Source: Alloascoidea africana
Lineage: Eukaryota; Ascomycota; Alloascoideomycetes; Alloascoideales; Alloascoideaceae
Reading direction: 5' to 3'
Assembly (NCBI GenBank): GCA_030581615.1
Contig: JAKTTT010000017.1
Coordinates: 1-64,000 of the forward strand
Length of the DNA: 64,000 nt
Shown here: one piece after another, positions 10,701-21,043 of the stretch
How the letters are laid out: every line of letters begins with the position of its first letter
How positions within the stretch are numbered: the stretch's first letter is position 1
Translations under genes and position numbers: made by a program
The notes under the pieces: generated by a model
The model's input: only the letters and a program-made list of their open reading frames with translations
Told to the model about the DNA's origin: nothing
Databases searched by the model: none

Positions 10701-11362
10701 ACTAACACAGAAGTGGGAAAATAGTTTGATAACATGGGAGCCATGACCACCCGTAAGCTTACTGTGCTGGGGTTGACCTCGTTTTTGAAAGTGGGGAATA
10801 CAATTATCTTGAATAAGCTTTCATTACTTTTCAACATTTGGATTCAGCTGCATAGTGAAGTAAACGAAGTTGATGGAGAGTGAGTTTTCTATTTTTATCC
10901 GAGAACTCTGAATTTTTTTTTTTTTTTTTTTTTTTGCGTTGGTGATACCAACGCAGTACAGTTAGTTTGGCTCTAACATTTGTTTACTAGTGCTCCTATA
11001 TATGGTCTCTCAACAGAGGTTACGGAAGGAGAAACCCCTACGATGGAGACGCAACGGAAGATTGATGTAAGTTCAGTTTTTCACTTCATTCTGCTTGGCT
11101 TTGCTTCGCTCTGCTTCGCTTTGCTTTGCACATGCCGAATTACTAATCTGTTGTCGGGGGATTCCAGCTTTCGAATTCAGACTATGTTCGGTCCATAGGG
11201 TTCATCCAGTATGCTTCAGAGGCACTGAATGCAGCTACCGAGGCGTGTGGAGGACACGAAGCCTTCAAGTCTATGTATCTGAGCCAGGTCGACCCTGGGT
11301 TGATTTCCCAGCTGGAACTCATGTTTCACACTCTTGACCGCCCAGCGAGCTTGGCCTCCTGA
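7780..11362 (+). CDS. KAP120: Karyopherin beta Kap120 (importin-11 type), six exons
   Basis: Nuclear import receptor of the importin-beta family; S. cerevisiae Kap120 has roles in import and 60S subunit biogenesis. Exons: 7780-7923, 8011-8108, 8192-10586, 10725-10879, 10991-11066 and 11168-11362. They join in frame to 1020 residues (S. cerevisiae 1032). Each junction rebuilds conserved protein: EARLQEWEPISGYHALLQ, then DIYLDLSLPSSVRWLSIICF, then AISKEEKNQIRRRLFDNLL, then FDNMGAMTTRKLTVLGL. Donors are GTATGT, GTGGGT, GTAAGT, GTGAGT and GTAAGT; branch sites are CTAAC or CTAAT. Residues 27-110 are the importin-beta N-terminal Ran-binding region; the rest is HEAT-like helices ending in LSQVDPGLISQLELM. 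Exon 5 covers a poorly conserved acidic loop. A second ATG at 7789 is a possible alternative start. Five introns is unusual for a budding-yeast gene. Confidence 0.93.
10936..10954 (+). repeat. Perfect hairpin inside KAP120 intron 4
   Basis: GCGTTGGT (10936-10943) and ACCAACGC (10947-10954) are exact reverse complements with a three-base loop, GAT. The hairpin sits directly after a run of more than 20 T and before the intron branch site (CTCTAAC) and acceptor at 10990. It could fold in the pre-mRNA and shorten the effective distance to the branch site. Confidence 0.6.
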
Positions 11363-11912
11363 GCTGGCACTGCCGTAGGACACACATGTCGCAGATAGCA
11401 AGAATGAAAGAATGGAAATTGGAAACCGGACGGCCAAAATAGACTTCCTTAGGTTAAGGTTGGGCTTTCATTCAGTTCCTCAGTGCTGAGATATTGCGGG
11501 ATGGGCTCGCCTATCTGAGACACGTAGCCCAGGACACCAGCCAGTGCACCAGCCAGGACACCAGCCCGGAGTCCCCGGCCGGAGATGTCCTGTTTCTCCA
11601 GAGCCGGCAAGCGCCTCTGCTTTCTCTGCTTTCACTGCTCGCCTCTGCTTTCACTTCTTTCACTGCTCGCTGCGCTCGCTGTGCTCGCGCGATCCCGCCG
11701 GGCGTACGGGTGTTTCGGGTGCTGCTGCGCGTCAAGGCGGGTCTGCGGGCGTACGGGTGTACTCCGAGCTTGTCAGCCTCTCGTCCCGCTGCCTCAGCCG
11801 TCCGTAACAAATAGCATTCTCTCCTTCTCCTTCTCTTCTCCCTCTCCTTCGCCCCCTTCTCTCTCTTCCCAACACTCTTTTCTCCGTGGCCGTTAGGTGC
11901 TCTTTGCCAGAC
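11363..11912. promoter_or_regulatory. FKS1 upstream region: GC-rich, with two Rap1-like sites and a CT-rich leader
   Basis: No gene is assigned in these 550 bases; the open frames on both strands here are artefacts of high GC. The 15-mer CGGGCGTACGGGTGT occurs twice, at 11699-11713 and 11746-11760. Read on the minus strand each contains ACACCCGTACGCC, one base from the yeast Rap1 consensus ACACCCRYACAYM. Line 11641-11700 is 39/60 G or C. From about 11810 to 11885 the sequence is almost pure C and T, a typical strong leader or initiator region. Repeated CTCTGCTTTCACT blocks lie at about 11615-11670. Confidence 0.5.
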
Positions 11913-14900
11913 ATGTCCCAATATCCAGGTGGAAACGGCCAGGGCTACAACGACTACCCGCCGCCCCAGCAGGACTCTCAGCCGCAGTACTATGACAATT
12001 CATACGCACAGGACCCTTACTACCAGAACCAGCAGCAGTATGGGGACGATTCCCAGTACTACCAGCAGCAGGGCGACCCTCAGCACTACCAGCAGGACCC
12101 CTACAGCCAGGGCCAGTATGACCAGCACCAGCAGTATGACCAGGGCCAGCAGTACGGTGGTGGTGGTCAGGACTACGGCGGTTATGGCCAGCAAAGTCGC
12201 AGCATGCCCCTAGACGGGTCTCAGGGCCATCAGCAGCACCCCGACAGCGAAAGCTTTTCCGACTTCACCATGAGATCTGATGCTCAACGCCAGCCTGGCG
12301 GAGGCGAAAGCGACTACTACACGAATGACGGCTACGGCCAGTCGGAGTATGACCCTCGTTCGGCCTACGATGGCGGCGCTACCCCTTCGTCCTACGCCGG
12401 CAACAGGTCTTCGGGTGCCTCGACTCCTCTGTACGGAATGGATTACATTAACCAGTTCGAACAACGATCCAGAGAGCCTTACCCAGCATGGACCGCAGAG
12501 AACCAGGTCCCCATTTCTAAAGAAGAGATTGAAGATGTTTTCATTGATCTGGCCAACAAGTTTGGCTTCCAGAGAGATTCCATGAGGAACATGTACGACT
12601 ACTTTATGACCATGCTGGACTCTAGGGCTTCCAGAATGACCCCCAACCAGGCTCTCCTGTCCTTGCATGCCGACTATATCGGTGGAGACAATGCAAACTA
12701 TCGCAAGTGGTATTTTGCTGCTCAACTGGATATGGACGACCAGGTTGGCTTTCAAAACATGAGCTTGGGTAAGCTTGGCAGAAAAGCGCGCAAGGCAAAG
12801 AAAAAGTCTAAAAAGGCACAACAAGCCGTTGAAAACAACAAGGGCGACTCCGACCGTGTTGTCGAACAACTTGAAGGCGACGACTCGCTCGAGGCTGCAA
12901 TTTACAGATGGAAAGCGAAAATGAACAAAATGTCCCCCACGGAGCGAACTCGCCAGATTGCACTTTGGCTCTTGCTTTGGGGTGAGGCAAATCAGGTTAG
13001 ATTTGTCCCCGAGTGTTTGGCCTTCATCTACAAGTGTGCAGACGACTATTTCAACTCTGCACAGTGCCAGAACAGACAGGAACCGGTTCCTGAAGGAGAT
13101 TATCTAAACAGGATCATTACCCCCTTGTACAAGTATATCCGTGCGCAGGCGTATGAGATTGTGGATGACAAATTTGTCAAGCGTGAAAACGACCACAACA
13201 AGGTCATCGGTTACGACGATGTGAACCAGTTGTTTTGGTATCCCGAAGGTATTGCCAAAATTGTCTTTTCCGATGGTAACAGACTTGTCGATGTTGCCCC
13301 AGAAGAGCGCTTCGGTAGGTTGGGAGACGTTGAGTGGAATCTGGTCTTCTTCAAAACGTACCGTGAAACTCGAACCTGGTTCCATTTGATTACAAACTTC
13401 AACAGAATCTGGATTATCCATATCACAATGTATTGGTTTTATACTGCTTTCAACTCCCCATCCCTTTATACCCGCAAATATATCCAGCTTGTTAACAACC
13501 AGCCGACCCCGATATACAGATGGACCTCGGTAGCTCTAGGTGGTACTGTTGCTTGTCTCTTACAAATCTTTGCGACACTTTGTGAATGGGCCTTTGTACC
13601 CAGAAAATGGGCTGGTGCTCAGCACCTGTCACGAAGACTCTTATTCCTTATACTCGTTCTCATCATTAATGTTGGCCCTGCAGGCTTTATCATCTACTAC
13701 TGTCCCATTGATGTTTACTCCCGGATTGCGCATATTGTTAGTATCGTTGATTTTTTCATTGCGATATTTACGTTCCTTTTCTTTGCTATAATGCCCCTTG
13801 GTGGTCTATTCACCTCTTATTTGAATGGCAAGACCAGGAAATATGTTGCATCCCAAACTTTTACTGCTTCGTTCTACCAACTTTCAGGCACAGGCATGTG
13901 GATGTCATACTTGCTCTGGACAATTGTGTTTACCGCCAAGTTTGTCGAATCCTACTTCTTTTTAACTCTATCTCTTCGTGATCCCATTCGAATCTTGGCA
14001 ACCATGCCCATGACAAGATGTATAGGAGATACCTACTTTGGAACAATGTTGTGCAAACAGCAGGCTCGAGTTGTGCTTGGTCTCATGTTCGCCATCGATC
14101 TCGTCTTGTTCTTTTTGGATACCTATATGTGGTATATTGTTTGTAACAGTGCTTTCTCTGTGGCGCAATCCTTTTATATGGGTATTTCGATCCTGACTCC
14201 TTGGAGAAACATTTTTACGAGGCTTCCAAAGAGAATTTACTCAAAGGTACTGGCCACAACGGATATGGAGATTAAGTACAAGCCGAAAGTTTTGATTTCT
14301 CAAGTTTGGAATGCAATTGTTATCTCAATGTACAGAGAACATTTACTTGCAATCGATCATGTTCAAAAATTGCTCTATCACCAAGTACCATCTGAGGTTG
14401 AAGGGAAGAGGACTTTGAGAGCCCCAACTTTTTTCGTATCTCAGGATGATAACAACTTTGCTACAGAGTTTTATCCAAAGAATTCCGAAGCGGAAAGAAG
14501 ACTTTCTTTCTTTGCTCAGTCCCTCGCTACACCAATCCCCGAGCCCTTGCCCGTTGACAACATGCCCACTTTCACCGTTTTTGTTCCACATTACTCTGAA
14601 AAGATTTTGCTATCTCTACGAGAAATTATCCGTGAAGATGACCAGTTTTCAAGAGTCACATTGCTGGAATACCTAAAACAGCTTTATCCCGTTGAATGGG
14701 ATTGTTTTGTCAAGGACACAAAGATTTTGGCCGAGGAAACTGCAAGTTTCAATAATGGTTCAGATGAAGAAAAAGATGAGGATAACAATGCTTTGAAGAA
14801 CAAGATTGATGACCTACCTTTCTATTGTATTGGTTTCAAATCTGCCGCTCCCGAGTACACCTTAAGAACAAGAATCTGGGCTTCCTTGAGGTCTCAGACA

Positions 14901-17663
14901 TTGTACCGTACAGTTTCTGGATTTATGAATTATTCCCGTGCAATCAAGTTGCTCTACCGTGTGGAGAATCCGGAGATTGTACAAATGTTTGGTGGCAACA
15001 CAGAGCAACTAGAACAGGAATTGGAAAGAATGGCCCGTCGTAAGTTCAAGTTTTGCATTTCTATGCAAAGATTGACAAAGTTCAAACCTGATGAAGTTGA
15101 GAATGCCGAGTTCTTGTTACGTGCTTACCCCGATTTGCAAATTGCATATTTGGATGAGGAACCTCCGGAGAATGAAGGCGATGAATCTCGTTTGTTTTCA
15201 GCAGTTATTGATGGTCACAGTGAAATTTTGGAAAATGGCAGGAGAAGACCCAAATACCGAGTTCAGCTTTCCGGAAATCCAATTCTCGGTGATGGTAAAT
15301 CTGATAATCAAAACCATGCTATCATCTTTACACGTGGCGAGTATTTGCAATTGGTTGATGCAAACCAAGATAACTACCTTGAAGAATGTCTCAAGATTCG
15401 ATCTGTCCTTGCTGAGTTTGAAGAAATGAGCTCTGAAGTTGTGAACCCTTATACACCAGGCGTTGATACGCAAGCCGGACATCCTGTAGCAATTTTGGGA
15501 GCTCGTGAATACATCTTCTCTGAAAACATTGGTGTTCTTGGTGATATTGCGGCTGGTAAAGAACAGACTTTTGGTACCTTGTTTGCAAGATGCTTGGCAG
15601 AGATTGGTGGTAAGTTGCATTACGGTCATCCAGATTTTCTAAATGCAATCTTTATGACTACAAGAGGTGGTGTTTCCAAGGCACAAAAGGGTCTTCATCT
15701 GAACGAGGATATTTATGCCGGTATGAATGCAATGTTAAGAGGTGGTCGTATCAAGCATTGTGAATACTACCAGTGTGGTAAAGGTCGTGATATGGGTTTT
15801 GGTTCTATTCTAAATTTTACAACTAAAATTGGTGCTGGTATGGGAGAGCAGATGCTTTCGCGTGAATATTACTACCTGGGAACACAATTGCCAATTGATC
15901 GTTTCTTGTCTTTTTACTATGCTCATCCAGGTTTCCACGTTAACAATCTTTTTATTATGATGTCTGTACAGCTATTTGCAATTGTCCTTATAAACATTGC
16001 TTCGTTGGCACATGAGTCTATCATTTGTATTTATGACAGAGACAAGCCAATCACTGACCCGCAGATTCCCTATGGCTGCTACAACTTGGATCCCGTTACT
16101 GACTGGGTGAGACGTTATACACTCTCCATCTTTATCGTCTTCTTCATCTCTTTCGTTCCCCTGTTGGTCCAGGAATTGACAGAACGTGGTATTTGGAAAG
16201 CAGTTACTCGATTTGGCCATCACTTTGCGTCTATTTCGCCCGTGTTTGAAGTGTTTGTTTGTCAGATCTATGCCAATTCCCTTACCACTGATATGACATT
16301 TGGTGGTGCCAGATACATTTCTACTGGTCGTGGTGTAGCCACTGCTCGAATCCCCTTCTCGGTTCTGTACTCCCGTTTTGCTGCGACCTCTATATATAGC
16401 GGTGCAATTTGTGTTTTGATGCTGTTATTTGGTACAGTGGCAGCATGGCAGCCGGCTCTCCTTTGGTTTTGGCTTTCGAATGGATCACTCTGTATCGCTC
16501 CTTTTGTCTTCAACCCACATCAGTTTGCCTGGACAGATTTCTTCATCGACTACCGTGACTTTATTCGCTGGCTCTCTAGAGGAAACACAAAGTTTCACAA
16601 GAACTCTTGGATCGGATTTGTTCGTATGTCAAGAACCAGAGTCACCGGTTTCAAGAAGAAGACTTTGGGCGATGAATCCGAGAAGGGTGCTGATGGTAGA
16701 AGAGCACATTTTACAAACGTCTTTTTCAGCGAATTTTGCGGAACTTTCCTACCAGCCGCTGGGTCTTTTGTGGCTTACATGTTTGTAAACGCTCAGAATG
16801 GTGTTTATGAAAGTGGAGCTGAACCTACTAATGCAGTCATGAGATTAGCAATTTGTGCTTTCGGTCCAGTTGCCGTTAATATGGGTACTGTCGCTATCAT
16901 TTTTGGCATTGCGTGTTGTATGGGTCCACTCCTTGGTGTCTGTTGCAAGAAAGTGCCTGCTGTCACTGCTGCAATTGCCCATGGTGTCTCTGTTGTCGTC
17001 CATCTCGTCTTCTTTGTCGTTATGTGGTTCCTTGAAGGATTCCACTTTTCGAGAATGTTGGTTGGAATGTGTGCAGTAATCACCATCCAGCAGTTTATCT
17101 TCAGCATGATGACACTTATGTTGTTGACGAGAGAATTCAAGAATGATCATGCAAATAGAGCATGGTGGTCTGGTAAATGGTACAACACTGGTATGGGATG
17201 GATGGCAGTCACGCAGCCTGCTCGTGAATTTGTTTGTAAGATTATTGAGCAGAGCATGTTTGCTGGTGATTTCATTCTCGGTCACATTTTGTTGTTTATC
17301 CAATTCCCAATGTTGTGTATTCCATTTATGGATCGCTGGCATTCTGTCTGTCTATTTTGGTTGAAGCCAAGCAGACAAATCCGACCCCCAATTTACTCAA
17401 TGAAACAGAACAGGCTGAGAAAGCGCATGGTTAGAAAGTACGGAACACTCTACTTTTTAATTATGATTGTGTTTATCGCGTTGATTGCTGGACCTGCGGT
17501 TGCATCCAAGTTTTTGGATGTTGAGAGTCTGGCAAAGTCCATTCCTCTTGATGGAATTGTACAACCAACAGGACAGGACAACAATGATACTGGTCCTGAT
17601 CATTGTCCAAGTACTTTCCTTACAACCACGCCCGCTACCTCATCCTATGCTACAAAAGCGTGA
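11913..17663 (+). CDS. FKS1: 1,3-beta-D-glucan synthase catalytic subunit
   Basis: Plasma-membrane enzyme that polymerises UDP-glucose into 1,3-beta-glucan, the main wall polymer, under Rho1 control; target of echinocandins. The product has 1916 residues and no intron. The start is the first ATG of the frame ([16 protein letters not shown]); the frame extends a few codons upstream without an ATG. Residues 1-190 are Gln/Tyr/Gly-rich and low complexity. The conserved N-terminal domain follows ([21 protein letters not shown]), then multiple membrane helices around a large cytoplasmic catalytic region ([39 protein letters not shown]). Echinocandin hot spot 1 is FLTLSLRDP at 683-691 with the susceptible-type Ser at 687, and hot spot 2 is DWVRRYTL at 1397-1404, both in wild-type form. 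GC is high in the first 500 coding bases and then falls. Confidence 0.98.
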   Translation: MSQYPGGNGQGYNDYPPPQQDSQPQYYDNSYAQDPYYQNQQQYGDDSQYYQQQGDPQHYQQDPYSQGQYDQHQQYDQGQQYGGGGQDYGGYGQQSRSMPLDGSQGHQQHPDSESFSDFTMRSDAQRQPGGGESDYYTNDGYGQSEYDPRSAYDGGATPSSYAGNRSSGASTPLYGMDYINQFEQRSREPYPAWTAENQVPISKEEIEDVFIDLANKFGFQRDSMRNMYDYFMTMLDSRASRMTPNQALLSLHADYIGGDNANYRKWYFAAQLDMDDQVGFQNMSLGKLGRKARKAKKKSKKAQQAVENNKGDSDRVVEQLEGDDSLEAAIYRWKAKMNKMSPTERTRQIALWLLLWGEANQVRFVPECLAFIYKCADDYFNSAQCQNRQEPVPEGDYLNRIITPLYKYIRAQAYEIVDDKFVKRENDHNKVIGYDDVNQLFWYPEGIAKIVFSDGNRLVDVAPEERFGRLGDVEWNLVFFKTYRETRTWFHLITNFNRIWIIHITMYWFYTAFNSPSLYTRKYIQLVNNQPTPIYRWTSVALGGTVACLLQIFATLCEWAFVPRKWAGAQHLSRRLLFLILVLIINVGPAGFIIYYCPIDVYSRIAHIVSIVDFFIAIFTFLFFAIMPLGGLFTSYLNGKTRKYVASQTFTASFYQLSGTGMWMSYLLWTIVFTAKFVESYFFLTLSLRDPIRILATMPMTRCIGDTYFGTMLCKQQARVVLGLMFAIDLVLFFLDTYMWYIVCNSAFSVAQSFYMGISILTPWRNIFTRLPKRIYSKVLATTDMEIKYKPKVLISQVWNAIVISMYREHLLAIDHVQKLLYHQVPSEVEGKRTLRAPTFFVSQDDNNFATEFYPKNSEAERRLSFFAQSLATPIPEPLPVDNMPTFTVFVPHYSEKILLSLREIIREDDQFSRVTLLEYLKQLYPVEWDCFVKDTKILAEETASFNNGSDEEKDEDNNALKNKIDDLPFYCIGFKSAAPEYTLRTRIWASLRSQTLYRTVSGFMNYSRAIKLLYRVENPEIVQMFGGNTEQLEQELERMARRKFKFCISMQRLTKFKPDEVENAEFLLRAYPDLQIAYLDEEPPENEGDESRLFSAVIDGHSEILENGRRRPKYRVQLSGNPILGDGKSDNQNHAIIFTRGEYLQLVDANQDNYLEECLKIRSVLAEFEEMSSEVVNPYTPGVDTQAGHPVAILGAREYIFSENIGVLGDIAAGKEQTFGTLFARCLAEIGGKLHYGHPDFLNAIFMTTRGGVSKAQKGLHLNEDIYAGMNAMLRGGRIKHCEYYQCGKGRDMGFGSILNFTTKIGAGMGEQMLSREYYYLGTQLPIDRFLSFYYAHPGFHVNNLFIMMSVQLFAIVLINIASLAHESIICIYDRDKPITDPQIPYGCYNLDPVTDWVRRYTLSIFIVFFISFVPLLVQELTERGIWKAVTRFGHHFASISPVFEVFVCQIYANSLTTDMTFGGARYISTGRGVATARIPFSVLYSRFAATSIYSGAICVLMLLFGTVAAWQPALLWFWLSNGSLCIAPFVFNPHQFAWTDFFIDYRDFIRWLSRGNTKFHKNSWIGFVRMSRTRVTGFKKKTLGDESEKGADGRRAHFTNVFFSEFCGTFLPAAGSFVAYMFVNAQNGVYESGAEPTNAVMRLAICAFGPVAVNMGTVAIIFGIACCMGPLLGVCCKKVPAVTAAIAHGVSVVVHLVFFVVMWFLEGFHFSRMLVGMCAVITIQQFIFSMMTLMLLTREFKNDHANRAWWSGKWYNTGMGWMAVTQPAREFVCKIIEQSMFAGDFILGHILLFIQFPMLCIPFMDRWHSVCLFWLKPSRQIRPPIYSMKQNRLRKRMVRKYGTLYFLIMIVFIALIAGPAVASKFLDVESLAKSIPLDGIVQPTGQDNNDTGPDHCPSTFLTTTPATSSYATKA

Positions 17664-17988
17664 TTTCTGGGGTTGTTCTCTAACCTTGTCTTCCTCTCTT
17701 TCTTTAGAAATCTCTAACTATTTTCCTATCATCGTCATAATCATAATTTTCCTCTTACTTTTTTATTCTTAACATTCGCTTACACATCACGCTACATCAG
17801 TTTATATTTGACTTTTACTATTTTTTTTTACAGAGACATACAGAACAAAAGATTAACAATTGCATGCTTTTGCGGTAAATATAAATTGAGAGTCAGGTTT
17901 TATAGTAGTTTCCTATTGTATTGGAAAATTTTCTGTCTAAATTGAATTTAACTTTAGATACACTCCAGAGACAAAGTAAAATACGATT
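17664..17988. terminator. Convergent 3' region between FKS1 and GAL7
   Basis: 325 AT-rich bases between the stop codons of FKS1 (+) and GAL7 (-). It contains T-rich tracts on the + strand (17821-17830) and AT-rich stretches suited to polyadenylation of both genes. No gene is recognised. Confidence 0.4.
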
Positions 17989-19237
17989 TTATACTTCACT
18001 GTACAAAACGCTTGGCAAAGCCGTCAACCTTGAAGCAGCTTGCTCAGGAGTCAAGTCTCGTTGTGGCTCTGCCAAAAGTTCGTATCCAACCAAAAATTTA
18101 CGGACTGTGGCGCTTCTTAAAAGTGGAGGGTAGAAATGAATATGGAAATGTGAAAGAGATTCTGCTTCTGTATCTCTTGTAGTATTCCCATTGTTATCAA
18201 TGCGCGATATTGGTGCCTGGTGGATGCCCATTGAATAAGGGAAAGATGTTTCAAATAAGTTATCGTACTTTACTGTCAAGGAATGAATAATATCGGCCAA
18301 ATCATAGGTTTGTTTCTCTGTAAAGTTTGCAAGGGATCCTAATTTTAACTTTGAAATGAGAAGAGTCTCAAAGGGCCAGACCGCCCAATAGGGAACAACC
18401 ACAAGAAACGAATCGTTCTCTAGTACTAGTCTTTCCCGCTTTGTGAGCTCCAACTTGACATAGTCTTCAAGCAAATTGGCTCCATGTTGCTCCTTGTACT
18501 TTCGAAAAGAAGCCAGCTCTTTGCTGATTTCAGTTGGTAATGAGGAGGTGCACCAAACTTGGCAGTGAGGATGAGGGTTTGAACAGCCCATTACAGCGCC
18601 CTTATTTTCAAAAATCTGGACATATCTGAATGGTATATTTTGTGTTAGAGCTTCATTTTGAAGACTTTTGTACAAGGATTTCCACGCCTCCACCACCCTT
18701 GCAATTTTTGGAATGGGCAATTGGGATAGAGTTAGCGAGTGGTCTGAAGAAAAGCATATCACTTTGCATTTCCCGGTGACACCCTCTGTTTTGAAAAGCC
18801 TCTGCTCTATCTCTTCTTCTTTTGTTCTCGTTACTTCAGGGCCAAGTTGTTTAGGAACGTAGGCGGGTTGTTTTGCTCTGATCGCGGGGTAATCGTTGGG
18901 AAAGATGAATGTGTCGGTGTAGGACTCGTTCAATTCTCCGTTTGCGCGCTTGTTTCCTGGACAAAGATAACATTTGGGGTCGTAAGTTGGGATTTGAGTT
19001 GACTGTTGGGATTCTTTTTGTCCAAGCCATGGCCTTTTTGCCCGATGTGGAGAGACAAGTACCTTTAGTATATTCAAAGTCAGAAAAAACCGAGATTAAG
19101 AGTGAGCCAGGGGAAGGGTCTCTCTCCTTGTTCCTGGTAAACTATATATATTTTCTCATTGGGCTTACCCATGAATCAATAAGCGGATTGTATCGTCGAT
19201 GGGAGTGGTCATTAAAATCAAACACAGGCTCGGACAT
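17989..19237 (-). CDS. GAL7: Galactose-1-phosphate uridylyltransferase, one intron
   Basis: Second step of the Leloir pathway: swaps UMP between UDP-glucose and galactose 1-phosphate. Exon 1 (19237-19169, minus strand) encodes MSEPVFDFNDHSHRRYNPLI plus DSW. The intron (19168-19063, 106 bases) starts GTAAGC and ends AAAG. Exon 2 (19062-17989) continues VLVSPHRAKRPWLGQ, restoring the conserved DSW-VLVSPHR joint. The 380-residue product (S. cerevisiae 366) has the CYLC zinc pair at 54-57, FENKGAVMGCSNPHPHCQVW with the nucleophilic-site HPH at 187-189, and KYDNLFETSFPYSMGIHQAP. The active-site motif is HPHCQ, as in animal enzymes, where S. cerevisiae and E. coli have HPHGQ. It is transcribed divergently from the GAL102-like gene across a 271-base promoter. 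Confidence 0.97.
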
Positions 19238-19508
19238 GGTTCGTTTATTGTAGAAGAAGAGCGAGAAAAATAGGAGCGCTGAGAGAACATATAGGCCTAG
19301 CTCGTCGAGACCAAAAAGAGAAGCTCGACAAAAACACCACGAGCTAGAAAAACCATGCAGCTTTGCACGTTAGACGGCACGCGGTAGCACCCGATGTTAC
19401 TATCCCAGCCACTCGTACGAAAATGGGTACCTCAGATCCTAATTCAATATATATATCTTCCTGTGGCCTGAAAACCCGTTGCACAAATTTACGAAAAAAA
19501 AAAAGAAA
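19238..19508. promoter_or_regulatory. Divergent GAL7 / GAL102-like promoter with dyad symmetry
   Basis: A 271-base shared promoter. CTAGCTCGT (19297-19305) and ACGAGCTAG (19339-19347) form a 9-bp inverted repeat; a 6-bp pair, GTCGAG (19304-19309) and CTCGAC (19324-19329), is nested inside. The AGCTCG core therefore occurs three times in 50 bases. A TATATATA stretch near 19449-19456 lies about 55 bases before the GAL102-like start. No CGG-N11-CCG Gal4 site was found. Confidence 0.45.
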
Positions 19509-20789
19509 ATGAGAAACCCATCCACTATCATTGTGACCGGGGGTGCTGGATTCATCGGATCCCATGCAGCAAGACACTTTTACACAAAATTTCGCGATGC
19601 CCGTGTTGTTGTGCTTGATAGGTTGAGCTATTGCTCTTCGCAGCACAACTTTGATGACCTTAAGAGCCCCTCGGAGCCTTCTTGCAGGGTGAATGGGCAA
19701 GAAAAAATTGAAAGGGAAAGGTTTGCATTTTACCGGGTGGACTTGACGGACTATGCAAAAACAGAGATTATTATCAGTGAGATTTGCCGAGAAGACGAGA
19801 AGAGAGTAAAAGCTCACGGTAAAAACATAGAGGAAGATAATACGAACGGGTTTAAAGAGGATTTTGGAGGCATTGCATTAGTCAATTTCGCGGCATTCAG
19901 CGATGTTGACCACTCATTCTCTGATCCTATGTTTGTATTTGAGAATAATACCATGTTAGTGCATAACCTGATCCACCTTTCTCTCAAGTACAAAATAACA
20001 AAATTTGTACATATTTCTACCGACGAAGTTTACGGGCCATCTACAGATGATAATGGATTTAATGAGACTAGCATGTTAAGACCAACAAACCCATACAGTG
20101 CATCAAAGGCAAGTGGTGACATGCTGGTACACTGCTATACAACTGCATTAAGTCTCCCTGCTGTGATTGTCAGGTTGAACAATGTCTATGGTCCCATGCA
20201 ATTTCCTGAGAAGATCATTCCCAAGTTTTTATGCCGGGTTTTTTCCTCGCTCCAAAACAACACGAGACTCAATGGTACGGGCCAAGATAGGTCCGTTGAC
20301 GTAAACGCTTTATGCACAATCCACGGAGATGGAAGTCATAAGCGAAGATTCATCTACGTTGATGATGTTACTGACGCACTTAAACTTGTATTACAAAAGG
20401 GAAGAATAGGAGAGATCTATAACATAGGCACAGACGACGAGCAGAATGAAATCACAAATTTAGAACTGACTCACAGGCTTATTGAAATTGCAGTTTCCTC
20501 CGCTCTGAAGCTCAATCCAAGATTGGGTTTGGTAACGTTAAAGTCCCAGAGCGAACAGGAACAAAAGGAGACGACGAAACAACTGACTTCTAAATTGAAA
20601 AAAGATATGATCGTGTTTGTCACTGATCGGCCATTCAATGACTCTCAATACATGCTTGATCATCGCAAAATCCAGCAGGAGGTCGGGTGGCACCCCAAAA
20701 TAGGCTTAGACATGGGGCTAGCTTTGACTGCAAAGTGGTATTTGACGTATGTCGATAAAGCCCTGGTGTGGTGGCCGTACGCGGAGTAA
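19509..20789 (+). CDS. GAL102: GAL102-like NDP-glucose 4,6-dehydratase (GAL cluster ORF-X)
   Basis: Extended short-chain dehydrogenase of the RmlB (dTDP-glucose 4,6-dehydratase) type; the C. albicans relative sits in its GAL cluster and affects glycosylation. The 426-residue product starts at the ATG following an A-rich leader. TGGAGFIGS at 10-18 binds the dinucleotide; the catalytic Tyr-Lys pair is Y196/K200 in NPYSASK; STDEVYG holds T171, D172 and E173. The Asp-Glu pair is the dehydratase signature and differs from the SSATVYG-type loop of UDP-galactose 4-epimerase, so this gene is unlikely to replace GAL10 directly. PEKIIPKF and GDGSHKRRFIYVDD are also RmlB-like. Insertions relative to bacterial RmlB lie near residues 52-75 and 97-122. 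It is divergent from GAL7 and upstream of GAL1. Confidence 0.85.
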   Translation: MRNPSTIIVTGGAGFIGSHAARHFYTKFRDARVVVLDRLSYCSSQHNFDDLKSPSEPSCRVNGQEKIERERFAFYRVDLTDYAKTEIIISEICREDEKRVKAHGKNIEEDNTNGFKEDFGGIALVNFAAFSDVDHSFSDPMFVFENNTMLVHNLIHLSLKYKITKFVHISTDEVYGPSTDDNGFNETSMLRPTNPYSASKASGDMLVHCYTTALSLPAVIVRLNNVYGPMQFPEKIIPKFLCRVFSSLQNNTRLNGTGQDRSVDVNALCTIHGDGSHKRRFIYVDDVTDALKLVLQKGRIGEIYNIGTDDEQNEITNLELTHRLIEIAVSSALKLNPRLGLVTLKSQSEQEQKETTKQLTSKLKKDMIVFVTDRPFNDSQYMLDHRKIQQEVGWHPKIGLDMGLALTAKWYLTYVDKALVWWPYAE

Positions 20790-21043
20790 GCGCGCCCCGG
20801 ATCAACTGCAGTTGTTCCGGGTGCACGCACCACAAAGCGGGCCCGGAAAAATGCCCTTCTTGCCATCTCATTGTTCTGTTGTTATTATAATTACCAGGCT
20901 AAGAACCGACTCCCGCATCTTTCCAGGAGGCCCGGTCGGGGTCACACTGCCTGGAAAAGAGCCTAGTATTAATTCATTCTTCTTGTCCGCTTCTCCTTTT
21001 TGTCCGTATGTATTCTTCTTCCAATCCCAAAATATCTGATAAA
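20790..21043 (+). promoter_or_regulatory. GAL1 promoter with two inverted-repeat elements
   Basis: A 254-base gap between the GAL102-like stop codon and the GAL1 start. It holds a 26-bp near-perfect palindrome at 20796-20821 (separate entry) and a second dyad, TTTCCAGG (20920-20927) with CCTGGAAA (20950-20957), separated by 22 bases that contain CCCGGTCGGGG. A TATTAAT stretch at 20967-20973 is a weak TATA candidate. In Candida-type clusters GAL10 would be found in this part of the locus; no trace of it is visible. Confidence 0.5.
20796..20821. promoter_or_regulatory. 26-bp near-perfect palindrome, candidate dimeric activator site
   Basis: The left half CCCGGATCAACTG and the reverse complement of the right half (CAGTTGTTCCGGG) agree at 12 of 13 positions; the only mismatch is the T/T pair at 20802 and 20815. 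The core CAACTGCAGTTG (20803-20814) is perfect. The ends give CGG-N16-CCG, a spacing used by some Zn2Cys6 dimers though not by Gal4 (N11). It begins 7 bases after the GAL102-like stop codon. Confidence 0.6.

Noticed and set aside
11494-11921. Several overlapping frames on both strands between KAP120 and FKS1
   Set aside because: The region is GC-rich and repetitive, the translations are low complexity, and it has promoter-like content.
12210-12869. A 219-codon minus strand frame inside FKS1
   Set aside because: It is the antisense shadow of the conserved FKS1 N-terminal region and has no recognisable motif.
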